Positions 55,743 to 63,706 of a DNA stretch of 64,000 nt are shown one piece after another. The notes beneath the pieces are model-generated. The model was not told the origin of the DNA. It did no database searches and saw nothing but the letters and a program-made list of their open reading frames with translations. Within the stretch, counting starts at the first letter, position 1, and each line of letters begins with the position of its first letter. The translations under genes and the position numbers were made by a program. The stretch comes from Myxococcus sp. RHSTA-1-4 (GTDB lineage Bacteria > Myxococcota > Myxococcia > Myxococcales > Myxococcaceae): NCBI RefSeq assembly GCF_020037125.1, contig NZ_JAIQDG010000006.1, positions 1 to 64,000 of the forward strand. The letters are read 5' to 3'.

Positions 55743-56075
55743 GCCGCCCCCACCGTCACGGAGGTGGAACTGCCCCGCCGCCTGGAGAACCCCGACGGGA
55801 TGCGCTTCGCCGCCGATGGACGGCTGCTCGTCCTGGAAGGGGCGATTGGCAGCGGCGACGGGCGCGTGGTCCGCATCGACGTGCTCGGCGATACGCCGGG
55901 GCCCCGGCCCATCGAGGTCCTCACTTCCGGAATGGAGTCTCCCGTCAACCTCACCGTGACGGGAGATGGCCGGGTCTGGGTCACCGAGGCACGCCAGCGC
56001 GAGCGGTTGCTGCGTGGCGCGGCGGCGAAGGCGCCTGACGCGTTCTGGGTGACGGTGCTTCCCGGCCGGAGGTGA
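55743..56075 (+). pseudogene. Remnant of an SMP-30/NHL-type beta-propeller gene
   Basis: The frame translates to a recognisable propeller C-terminus: VELPRRLENPDGMRFAADGR, LLVLEGAIGSGDGRVVRIDV, GMESPVNLTVTGDGRVWVTE and a closing WVTVLPGRR. Full-length sugar lactonase-like propellers have about 300 residues; only about 110 are left, with no blade-1 to -4 sequence upstream. The stop is normal. A start within the remnant (ATG 55799) would give a 92-residue product. The stretch 55452-55742 upstream has no recognised gene. Repeat copy B begins 10 nt after the stop. Confidence 0.6.
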
Positions 56076-56085
56076 GCGACAGACT

Positions 56086-56345
56086 CATTCAGCACGCGGA
56101 TGCCGCCCAGGCTCTCTCCACCCACCAGCCCTGCCTCTCCGGCATGCCAGCCTCCCCCGAGCCGTCCAGGGGCGGAATGGAACTTCCATTCCACATGGCC
56201 CGCCAGGCCCGCACGGTTCATCGCCCTTGCCTCCCCGCCATATCAGTCCCTCCCGGACCACCCTGGCGCGGAATGGAGCGTCCGTTCCGCGTGACCCGCC
56301 AGGTCCTCGCCGCTCAGGGTCCCCTGCCTCCCCGCCATGTCGGCC
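56086..56345 (+). repeat. Composite intergenic repeat, copy B
   Basis: Second copy of the element at 34864. It starts with CATTCAGCACGCGGATGC (56086-56103; 17 of 18 identical), again exactly 10 nt after a stop codon. Two units follow at 56173 and 56269 (96-bp period), opening CGGAATGGAAC and CGGAATGGAGC. Unit 1 has a perfect 9-bp palindrome, GGAATGGAA and TTCCATTCC around one C. TGGCCCGCCAGGCC and TGCCTCCCCGCCAT blocks recur. It lies between convergent genes. The remaining 56346-56465 has no gene or clear repeat. Confidence 0.8.
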
Positions 56346-56465
56346 CCCTGGGCCGGGTGCGCCAGTGGGCCGACAGCGAGCTGTGCCGCCTCGCGCGTCT
56401 GGGCTTCGAGATGGGGGATGCGAGGAGCGAGAGCCCTCTCGTGCGATTCCCTACCGCGCAATGAA

Positions 56466-57941
56466 TCAGGCGGCCCGGGAGTCGCCGGCCTCCTGCGCCA
56501 CCGTGAAGAGGCGCATCGGCTCCGCGACTCCCTTGAGGGAGACACACTCCACCTCACGGACGGCGAGCCTTCCCGCGAGACGGCGGGCCACATCCTCGCT
56601 GAAGAGGAGCGAGGGCAATGGCTCGCGGGCGCGACTCTCGATACGGGCGGCCACGTTGACGGTGTGGCCGATGACGGTGAACTCCAGCCGCTCCGTGCTG
56701 CCGAGGTACCCCGCGACGACCTCGCCCGCATGAATGCCGATGCCGGACCGCAGCTTCAGTCCACGCCCGGCGAGCTTCGCGTTGTAGTCCTTCAGGCGCC
56801 GCTCCATCTCCCGCGCGGCGGCCACGGCGGCGGCGGCCGGATTGTCCGCGCCCTCGGTGAGACCGAAGACCGCCAGCACCGCGTCGCCGATGAACTTGTC
56901 CACCATGCCACCGTGCATCTGGATGGCGGCCACCATCTCCGCGAAGTAGCCATTGAGCACCTCGATGAGCTCTTCCGGAGAGAGCGACTCCGACAGGGGC
57001 GTGAAGTCACGCAGATCACTGAAGAGGAGGACCACGTCGCGGCGCCGGCCTCCCAGCTCCGCGGCGCGCCCCGGGCGGGCGTACTTCTCGATGAACTCGT
57101 TGGCGACCTGGGGCGAGACGAAGCGGCCGAAGGCCTCACGGATGCGCTCGCGCAGTTGGAGTCCCTCGGCCATGTCGTTGATACCGCCGGCGACGAGGCC
57201 CAACTCGTCGGGGCGGCTGGTCACGACGCCCGGCTGGAAGTCACCGCTGCCGACCCGGCGCACCGCGTCCAGCAGCCGCTCCGAGTCCTGCCTCACGCTC
57301 CGCCCGTACAGCAGGGCCGCGAGGAGCGCCGCCACGGTGATGACGCCGGAGAGCAGAGCCGCATCAATGAGGGACTGCCGGCCTCCTCCCAGCTCGTCCA
57401 CCATTCGCAACAGGGTGAGCAGCAGCACCAGCACGGGGACGGTGGTGAAGAGGATGAAGCTCTCCATGAGCCGGCGCCCCAGGCGCTCGCTCAGGCGTCG
57501 CGCTGGGGATTGGGTGGAGGGCTGGAGGTACTCGAAGATGAGGTACTCCACCTGCGTGAGGATGCCTCCGCCGAGCAGCCAGTAGCCCACGGCGAGCTTC
57601 ACGTGACTGAAGAAGGGGAAGTGCGGATAGCTGAAGGCGTGCCAGGCCAGGCCCGCGAGGCCCGTGACTCCCCAGGTGGCGACCGATAGCAGATAGGCAT
57701 GCCGGGCCTGGGTGCGGCGCTCCCCCGGCCCCGGGGCCAGGTGGAACACCAGCTCCCGCAGGAGGATGTGGAACGCGGAGAGCGCGAGCACGGTGCGCGA
57801 CAGCACGCTGGGAGGCAGGGTGCAGATGAAGGTGCAGACGAGCCGCGCGTAGAGGTAGGTGAAGGCCCCCACCAGGAGCGTGCCCCCGTGCAGAACCAGC
57901 CGCGAGGCGAGCGGGATGCTGGAGGTGAAGAAGGGTGTCAT
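56466..57941 (-). CDS. Membrane class III adenylate cyclase with HAMP domain
   Basis: 491 residues. Six or seven membrane helices (about 1-225) precede a HAMP linker (about 230-285; RRVGSGDFQPGVVTSRPDEL) and a class III cyclase domain (about 310-490). Metal Asp residues are in LLFSDLRDFTPL and KFIGDAVLAVF, the substrate Lys in VDKFIGD, and the transition-state Asn and Arg in VNVAARIE. The purine-selecting pair reads Lys/Thr, as in cyanobacterial adenylate cyclases, so cAMP is the likely product. It probably senses a membrane or periplasmic signal. No associated receptor is seen nearby. Confidence 0.9.
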   Translation of the reverse strand: MTPFFTSSIPLASRLVLHGGTLLVGAFTYLYARLVCTFICTLPPSVLSRTVLALSAFHILLRELVFHLAPGPGERRTQARHAYLLSVATWGVTGLAGLAWHAFSYPHFPFFSHVKLAVGYWLLGGGILTQVEYLIFEYLQPSTQSPARRLSERLGRRLMESFILFTTVPVLVLLLTLLRMVDELGGGRQSLIDAALLSGVITVAALLAALLYGRSVRQDSERLLDAVRRVGSGDFQPGVVTSRPDELGLVAGGINDMAEGLQLRERIREAFGRFVSPQVANEFIEKYARPGRAAELGGRRRDVVLLFSDLRDFTPLSESLSPEELIEVLNGYFAEMVAAIQMHGGMVDKFIGDAVLAVFGLTEGADNPAAAAVAAAREMERRLKDYNAKLAGRGLKLRSGIGIHAGEVVAGYLGSTERLEFTVIGHTVNVAARIESRAREPLPSLLFSEDVARRLAGRLAVREVECVSLKGVAEPMRLFTVAQEAGDSRAA

Positions 57942-58070
57942 GGGGCGTTCAACCCGAGACTCTAGGCCATCTGTTGTCAGGCCGTGGATTCGGGGCCGCT
58001 GACGCGGCGGGTCGGGAGCACCGCCGCCGGGAGGTGGAACGGCGATGCGGGAGCCTCCTATGCTCCGGCC

Positions 58071-58970
58071 GTGCGCTCCTCTCCTCGCCCCCTTGTGATT
58101 GCCCTCCTGCTGGCCCTGGCCCCGGTGTCTCCGGCCGTGGCCCAGGACGGCTCGGATCAGCCCCGGCTCCACGAGCTCCGCTTCGACTGGGCTCGGGATG
58201 TCGCCATCACCGGCACGGCCGGCGTGCTGTGGATTTCCAGCGAGACGTTCTTCAAGGACGACCTGGCCCCGCCGGAGTGCCGCTGGTGCGACCGCGCCCC
58301 GGACGGCACCGACACGCTCAACCGGCTGGACCGCTGGGGCCGTGGGCTCGCCGGTGAGACGGAGCAGTCGAGAGACCGCGCCAACACCTGGAGCAACATC
58401 ATGGGCTTCGCCGTGGTGCCCGCCGGCGTGCTCGGGCTCCAGTACGCGGTGGGCAACGGCTCGGGCGCCCCGGACCGGTTCTTCGCGGAGGACGCCACCA
58501 TCATCGTGCAGAGCGCGGTGCTCGCGTCACTCGCCAACCAGACGGTGAAGTTCATCGTCGGCCGCGAGCGCCCCTTCGTCCACCAGCTCCCCGAGGACCA
58601 GAAGCGCCTCACCGAACACCCGACCGACAACAACCTCTCCTTCTACAGCGGCCACACCAACCTCGCCTTCGCCCTGGTCGTCTCCGCGGGCACGGTGGCG
58701 TCGCTGCGGGGCTACGACAATCAGGCGTGGATCTGGGGCGTGGGGCTGCCGCTCGCCACGTCCGTGGGGCTGCTGCGCATGGGCGCGGACAAGCACTATC
58801 TCACCGACGTCGCCACCGGCGCCGTGCTCGGTGCCGCCTTCGGTGTCGCCGTGCCCCTGCTGCTGCACGGCCGCACCGACGAGACGGTGCCCGCCCGCCT
58901 CTCGGGCGGCAACGTGCGGATGACGCCCATGGCCGGTGCCCGTGTCGCCGGCATCTCCGGCACCTTCTGA
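58071..58970 (+). CDS. PAP2-family phosphatase, exported
   Basis: 299 residues. Signal peptide SSPRPLVIALLLALAPVSPAVA is followed by helices and the three PAP2 motifs: KFIVGRERP (K-x6-RP), LSFYSGHTN (SGH) and RMGADKHYLTDV (R-x5-H-x3-D). It should dephosphorylate lipid phosphates or pyrophosphates at the periplasmic face. The loop CRWCDRAPDG has a Cys pair. The chain ends in Phe after a beta-like tail, which may hint at outer-membrane contact. The GTG at 58071 lies at the start of the signal; no in-frame ATG is near. It is divergent from the cyclase gene. Confidence 0.85.
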   Translation: MRSSPRPLVIALLLALAPVSPAVAQDGSDQPRLHELRFDWARDVAITGTAGVLWISSETFFKDDLAPPECRWCDRAPDGTDTLNRLDRWGRGLAGETEQSRDRANTWSNIMGFAVVPAGVLGLQYAVGNGSGAPDRFFAEDATIIVQSAVLASLANQTVKFIVGRERPFVHQLPEDQKRLTEHPTDNNLSFYSGHTNLAFALVVSAGTVASLRGYDNQAWIWGVGLPLATSVGLLRMGADKHYLTDVATGAVLGAAFGVAVPLLLHGRTDETVPARLSGGNVRMTPMAGARVAGISGTF

Positions 58971-58988
58971 GCTACCCACGTCCACCCG

Positions 58989-59034
58989 CGCACGCGGGCC
59001 CTGGACTCGCTGCCCATCCCCCAGGGCCCGTGCG
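58989..59034. terminator. Long hairpin between convergent genes
   Basis: GGGCCCTGG (58996-59004) pairs perfectly with CCAGGGCCC (59021-59029), extended by CGCACG/GTGCG flanks with a 2-nt bulge. It lies between the PAP2 and metallophosphoesterase stop codons. Confidence 0.5.
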
Positions 59035-59085
59035 GCGCCACGCCGACGCCCACCCTGCCGCACCAGGCACCGGGTCGGCCCTGGG

Positions 59086-59994
59086 TCAGTACCCCGCTTC
59101 CGCCGGAGCCACCTCGCCCTCCGAGAGCTGCGCGGGCAGCGCGGACAAATCCCACCGCTGGCCCGCCTCCCACGCCACGGCGCCGGACGTGCCCCAGCCC
59201 GCGCGCACCGCCTCACGGCCCTCGTACTCCAGCCAGAAGACGGACTCCTGCGGCCGGGCCGCCTGGTCCAGGCAGGCGATGTGCGTGGCCGGGCGCCCCG
59301 GCCCCTCCAGCGTCACCGCGAAGGCCTTGTGCGAGTGGCCACACAGCAACCACCGAGGCTGCACCGAGTCCACCAGCCGCCGCGTCACCGGATTGCCAAT
59401 CCAGTACGAGGGCAACGGCCGGGGCGGAGAGGGGTTCTCCTCGCGCGCCCGCTGGACGATGCCGCGCGGCCACTCGTGCACCAGCATCAGGTCCACGTCC
59501 CGCAGTCCGGTCAGCCGCTCCACCTCCGCCGTGCGGAAGTAGCCGGCCTGCTTCATCGTGTCCTGCGTGGTGGGCCGCTTCAGCGGCTGCTCGATGAAGC
59601 GCGGCGCGTGGATGCCCGACAGGTAGACCACCCGCAGCCCGCGCAGCTCCCGCACGCCCGCGCGGCCCAGGTACCACACGTCCGGGGCCAGCTCGCCGCC
59701 GTCCTGCATGTCGTGCAGCGCGGCGAAGTCCTCGTTGTTGCCGCCAATGAAGAACAACGGCCGCTTCACCCGGCGCAGCCCGTCCGCGTACTCCGCGAAC
59801 TCCGCCGGCATGGTCCGCTTGGCGGCCTTGCGCCGGTGGTCGTCCGCGTGGCGGAAGGCCTCCACGTCCCCCACCGCCAGCACCAGGTCCACGCGGCGGC
59901 CGCGCGCCTGTTCCAGCGCGTCCAACCACGTCTCCACGCGGTGGAAGCGGCCGTGGATGTCACCCAGCGCGGCGACCAGGAGGGATTCCGGCAT
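59086..59994 (-). CDS. Metallophosphoesterase resembling lariat debranching enzyme (Dbr1)
   Basis: 302-residue calcineurin-like phosphoesterase. Metal ligands are Asp12 and His14 (LGDIHGRF), Asp43 (VGDVEAFRH), Asn86 (FFIGGNNED), His173 (VHEWPRGI) and His220/His222 (CGHSHKAF). Beyond these, the line GDVEAFR, FFIGGNNE, GGELAPDVWYLGRAGV, RVVYLSGI, YFRTAEVERL, DLMLVHEWPRGI and LLCGHSHKAF follows the block order of eukaryotic RNA lariat debranching enzymes (GDFQAxR, FIGGNHE, GGxVAPNIYYLGxAGV, SGI, SHDWPxGI, SAHLHVKF). Two differences stand out: Asp12 where Dbr1 often has Cys, and Asn87 in place of the GNHE His. Cytoplasmic; substrate unknown. It may be a 2'-5' or other phosphodiesterase, or an inactive relative. 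Confidence 0.75.
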   Translation of the reverse strand: MPESLLVAALGDIHGRFHRVETWLDALEQARGRRVDLVLAVGDVEAFRHADDHRRKAAKRTMPAEFAEYADGLRRVKRPLFFIGGNNEDFAALHDMQDGGELAPDVWYLGRAGVRELRGLRVVYLSGIHAPRFIEQPLKRPTTQDTMKQAGYFRTAEVERLTGLRDVDLMLVHEWPRGIVQRAREENPSPPRPLPSYWIGNPVTRRLVDSVQPRWLLCGHSHKAFAVTLEGPGRPATHIACLDQAARPQESVFWLEYEGREAVRAGWGTSGAVAWEAGQRWDLSALPAQLSEGEVAPAEAGY

Positions 59995-60231
59995 CTCACC
60001 CGGAAGGCTGCACGGCACTCCCCCGCCCTGTCGAGTCATCTTTGCCGCCGTGATGCCAATGACTGACAGATGACAGACTTCAACGCCCGGAACCCGAGCG
60101 GGCGGGCCGGTCCCGGCGGAACGGCTTCGCGTTTGCACGGCGCCGGGGCGCGTCATCCGCCCGTCCAGCGGGCCCGCGCCCGGGTCCACGGGAAGGCGGG
60201 CGGGCCCACCATGAGTGAGAGTCGCTCGGAA

Positions 60232-60248
60232 TCCCCGCATTGCGGGGA
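60232..60248. promoter_or_regulatory. 17-bp perfect palindrome
   Basis: TCCCCGCA and TGCGGGGA flank a single T. It could be an operator or part of a hairpin; no T-run follows. Same geometry (8+1+8) as the site at 19572 but unrelated sequence. Confidence 0.3.
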
Positions 60249-60430
60249 AAGAACACCGGCACCCGGACGCCCCTGGCACGGAGCACGAGCCCCTCCTGTT
60301 GAAAGTACAGGGTGGGCCCGCCCCGGTGGTGATGCACATCGACCTCCCGGCGAGCCTCGGGTGGGAAGACGCCGGCCACACCTGTGGAAATCTCCTCTTC
60401 TCGCCGGGTGCGCCAGGCTGAAGAAACGAC

Positions 60431-60465
60431 CGGGGGCGCCCCGCCTCGCGGCGTGAGCGCCCCCG
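60431..60465 (-). terminator. Terminator of the VWA lipoprotein gene
   Basis: CGGGGGCGC (60431-60439) pairs perfectly with GCGCCCCCG (60457-60465); on the minus strand GTCGTTTCTT follows. It begins 22 bp after the stop. Confidence 0.65.
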
Positions 60466-60486
60466 AAACCACCCTGACCGCGCGGG

Positions 60487-63435
60487 TCAGTTGCAGCCCA
60501 GCGGGTACGTCACCTCCACCATGGCGCCGGCCTGCGGGGCCGCGTCGCGGTCGAAGATGATGGCGTTGGTGCCCGCGTCATAGTGCCAGCCGGACGGCAC
60601 CCGGGCGCCATTCACGTCAACGACGATGCGCGCCGGGTCCGCGGGCTGCTCGGACAGCGGGAACTTGCGGTTGAGTCCGAAGGCGCTGTTGGACAGCTTC
60701 TCCAGCGACGCGGCCCAGTTGGGCGTGCAGATGCTCTCCACCGCGCCACCCGTGGCCTGCGCGAGCTGGATGTAGCGGTTGCCGGAGCTGCTGGACGTGG
60801 GGCAGGTGCTCAGGTCCGCCGGCCCGACGATGGCGTTGATGCTCAGCTTCGACTTGTCATTGCCCTTCAGCGCCAGGAAGTACGTCTCGTAGAAGGACAC
60901 CGGCTGCGAGCTGAAGTCCTCCTCGTCCGACAGGAAGATGATGGCCAGCTTCGCCTCCTCGCGCAGGAAGCCGCCGTTGCCGTCACCGGCCAGCGGCGTG
61001 CGCGGGTCGTCCTGCTGATACAGGAGCGGGTCGCTCAGCGCGCGGTGGGCCGCGTCCAGGCCCTGCTCGTTCCAGTGGCACACGCCCACCCGGGTGTTGT
61101 TCGCGAAGACACCCGCCGCGTTCGGGGTGGACGGGGTGATGATGCGCGGCCGCGAGCCATCCACCGGGAACAGGCGCCCGTTCTCACCGCCCTGCGCGCC
61201 GCCCGGGCACTCGGACCAGCCGCCCGGAGACGGGTCCAGGCCCGTGGTGGTGACGCCGATGCGGTAGTCCACCGATGCCTTGTTGGCCGCGGTCAGGAAG
61301 GCCGCGAAGTTCTGCCCCAGGCTCTGCTGCTCCTCCATCATGGACCCGGAGTTGTCCACCACGAACAGCACGTCCACCTTGGCCTCGGACTCCTGGAAGA
61401 AGCGGTCCGTCTGCTCCGCCTTCGTCACGCCGCGGCCCACCAGGCCCGCCGTGTACTCGCCCCCTCCGTTCGCCAGCGTGAAGCGCAGCGCCGCCGCGTC
61501 GTCTCCGTCATCCACCGGCGTGTACGTGGCGGACAGCCGCACCCGGCCGCCCTGGGGAATGGTGTGCGGGAAGCCCGTCGGGCTGGTGACGCTGAACTCC
61601 CCGCCCACCTGCTCCAGCGCCAGGCCCTGCACGTGCACGGGGCCGATGCAGTCATTGACGGCGATGAGCTCCCGAGTGCGCGGGCCGCACGACAGCTTGG
61701 TGATGCCGAAGTCCACCGTGGTGGGCTGCACCGCGAAGCAGCCCTTCACGCCCTCGCCCGTCACGGGCACCAGCGGGTGGCCCGCCGTGGGGTGGTTCAC
61801 CCACGCCTCGGCCAGGCCCGAGAAGCTGCCCTCCGCCGGAGGCTTGAAGCGCACCACCAGCGTCGCCTTCTGCCCCGGTTCCAGCACGCGGTTCTCCACC
61901 GGCTCCGCGGTGAAGGCCGCATCCGAACCCGCGGCGAGCTGCATGGAGGCCAGGTAGCACGCCTCCGGGCCGGTGTTCCGGATGGACACGCCGAGCCCCA
62001 CCTCCGCGCCCACCGGCACCTTCCCGAAGCGGGCCGGCAGCAGCGGCGCGTAATCGCAGGGCTTGAAGACGCGGCCCTCGCCCGTCAGCGCCACCGCCTC
62101 CGTGGAGGTGCTGGCCGTGGTGCGCACTGTCACCGCGAGCTGCCCGAGACTCGGCGCCGTCAGGCCGGAGCGCGGGCTGAAGGTGACGCCCACCTCGGCC
62201 GTGCCGCCGGAGGGCACGGTGATGCTCGCGGGCGCCTGCGCCAGGGTGAAGTAGCCGCCGGCCAGCGTGTCGAGCTGCAGGTGGTTCACCAGCACGTCCT
62301 CACGGCAGCGGTTGATGACCTGCACCTGGCGCGTGGCCGTCATGCCCTCCGCCACCACGCCGTAGTCCAGCTTCCGGGGGAGCACGGTGATGCAGGAGGC
62401 GCCGCCCTCGCCCGTCAGCGACACCTTGGGGCCGGGCGCCGAGGAGCCCTGCTCACGCACGCCAATCTCCACCCGGCCGTCGCGCACGCGGCCCAGGGCC
62501 ACCGGCGTGAAGGCCACGCGCAGCTCCACCGCCGCGCCCGCCGCCAGCACCCCGCTCGCCAGCACCGGCGCGTTCACCACCTTGAAGACACCGCCCGGGT
62601 TGTCCAGCAGCTGCACCCCCGAGTAGCTCAGCGGCTCCGTGCCCTGGTTGCGCACGGTGATGGACTGCTCCGCGGTGGCCCCCAGCGCCACGCGCCCGAA
62701 GTCCACGCGCAGCGGCGTCACCTCCAGCTTCGACGCCACCCCCATGCCGCGCATGGGAATCACCGCCGGCTCGCAGCCCTCGCACACCACCACGTGCAGC
62801 GCCGCCTCCGCCGAGCCCAGCCGCCGCGGCCCATAGGCCACCGGCACCACGCGCGTCTCGCCCGGCGCCAGCGTGGAGGACTGGCCCAGGCCCGCGGTGA
62901 ACTGGTCCGCGTCCGCGCCGTGGATGGACAGCCCCAGCGGACTCTCCACGTCGGAGGGATTGCGCACCGTCACCTCGCGCATCTCCACCATGCCCATGGC
63001 CACGTTGCCGAAGTCGAGCGCCGTGTCCGGCACCTCGACGAAGGCCTTCACGCCGCGGCCATTCACCGGCACCTCGCCCGGCTCCCCCGAGTCGGTGAGG
63101 ATTTCCACCTGGCCCTGCACCACGCCCTCCACCTGCGGCGTGAAGTGGATTTCAAGCTCCTGCTCGGCGCCGGCGGACAGGGTGAAGGGCTCGAAGGGCG
63201 GAATCACCACGTTGGGCACGCTGGAGACGGCGCCCTCCACGCGGTACGACGCGCGGCCGCCGTTGGCGACCTTCAGCTTGAAGGTCTTCGTGCGTCCCAG
63301 CGCCGAGGGTCCGAAATCAATCTTCTCCGGGCGGACCAGGAAGGCGCTCTTCGCCTTCTGGGATGACGGCTGCTCACACGCCACCCCCACCACCAACACC
63401 GCCGCCACCCACGCCACCCACAGAGCCCGTCGCAT
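60487..63435 (-). CDS. Large lipoprotein with ASH/choice-of-anchor-D repeats and a VWA domain
   Basis: 982 residues. Lipoprotein signal MRRALWVAWVAAVLVVGVAC (Cys20 lipidated). Residues about 35-640 hold six or so immunoglobulin-like repeats of about 100-110 residues, each starting with a PxxLDFGxVxxGxxxxxxVxVxNxG-type line (for example VRPEKIDFGPSALGRTKTFK and LEVTPLRVDFGRVALGATAE), which is the choice-of-anchor-D/ASH type. A VWA domain follows (about 690-900) with an intact MIDAS DNSGS in VLFVVDNSGSMMEEQQSL and FLSDEEDFSSQP. The C-terminal 60 residues are a beta domain (VPSGWHYDAGTNAIIFDRDA). It is probably an outer-membrane adhesin or matrix protein. GGAGGACG lies 3 nt before the ATG. Confidence 0.88.
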   Translation of the reverse strand: MRRALWVAWVAAVLVVGVACEQPSSQKAKSAFLVRPEKIDFGPSALGRTKTFKLKVANGGRASYRVEGAVSSVPNVVIPPFEPFTLSAGAEQELEIHFTPQVEGVVQGQVEILTDSGEPGEVPVNGRGVKAFVEVPDTALDFGNVAMGMVEMREVTVRNPSDVESPLGLSIHGADADQFTAGLGQSSTLAPGETRVVPVAYGPRRLGSAEAALHVVVCEGCEPAVIPMRGMGVASKLEVTPLRVDFGRVALGATAEQSITVRNQGTEPLSYSGVQLLDNPGGVFKVVNAPVLASGVLAAGAAVELRVAFTPVALGRVRDGRVEIGVREQGSSAPGPKVSLTGEGGASCITVLPRKLDYGVVAEGMTATRQVQVINRCREDVLVNHLQLDTLAGGYFTLAQAPASITVPSGGTAEVGVTFSPRSGLTAPSLGQLAVTVRTTASTSTEAVALTGEGRVFKPCDYAPLLPARFGKVPVGAEVGLGVSIRNTGPEACYLASMQLAAGSDAAFTAEPVENRVLEPGQKATLVVRFKPPAEGSFSGLAEAWVNHPTAGHPLVPVTGEGVKGCFAVQPTTVDFGITKLSCGPRTRELIAVNDCIGPVHVQGLALEQVGGEFSVTSPTGFPHTIPQGGRVRLSATYTPVDDGDDAAALRFTLANGGGEYTAGLVGRGVTKAEQTDRFFQESEAKVDVLFVVDNSGSMMEEQQSLGQNFAAFLTAANKASVDYRIGVTTTGLDPSPGGWSECPGGAQGGENGRLFPVDGSRPRIITPSTPNAAGVFANNTRVGVCHWNEQGLDAAHRALSDPLLYQQDDPRTPLAGDGNGGFLREEAKLAIIFLSDEEDFSSQPVSFYETYFLALKGNDKSKLSINAIVGPADLSTCPTSSSSGNRYIQLAQATGGAVESICTPNWAASLEKLSNSAFGLNRKFPLSEQPADPARIVVDVNGARVPSGWHYDAGTNAIIFDRDAAPQAGAMVEVTYPLGCN

Positions 63436-63625
63436 AAACGTCCTCCCCACCACGCCCAGGGACCACGAATTCCGTGCCGCTGTACCTCGCGGCTCCGGCG
63501 GCGGGGCCAATGCAACCCGGGTGCCTGCGCTTCACAGGGGGAAGACGTCGAAAGGCCGACGCGGCAAACCTCTGGCCTCCATGGGAAAGGCCCCGCCCTC
63601 CGCGTGGAAGAACATTTCCCACTCG

Positions 63626-63648
63626 GGCTGAAGGACTGGAATTCCTTC
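63626..63648. terminator. Hairpin downstream of the transporter gene
   Basis: CTGAAGGA (63626-63633) pairs with TCCTTCAG (63641-63648) across a 7-nt loop, 58 bp beyond the transporter stop. The remainder of 63436-63706 shows no gene. Confidence 0.4.
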
Positions 63649-63706
63649 AGGAAGCGCCGGTAACACACAGACGTCCTGGACGGACGGGAGGGGCAGCCGG
63701 GTTCAC

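Larger units (their letters stand above)
59995..60486. other. Gene-free interval upstream of the Dbr1-like gene
   Basis: About 490 bp with no supported gene. It holds a 17-bp palindrome at 60232-60248 and the terminator of the VWA lipoprotein gene (60431-60465). TGTCATCTGTCA, a short direct repeat, lies near 60070 in the likely promoter zone of the Dbr1-like gene. Confidence 0.5.

Noticed and set aside
60583-63366. Long + strand open frame over the VWA lipoprotein gene.
   Set aside because: It is the mirror of a well-supported gene with signal peptide, domains and terminator; the His/Arg-rich translation is typical of GC-rich antisense.
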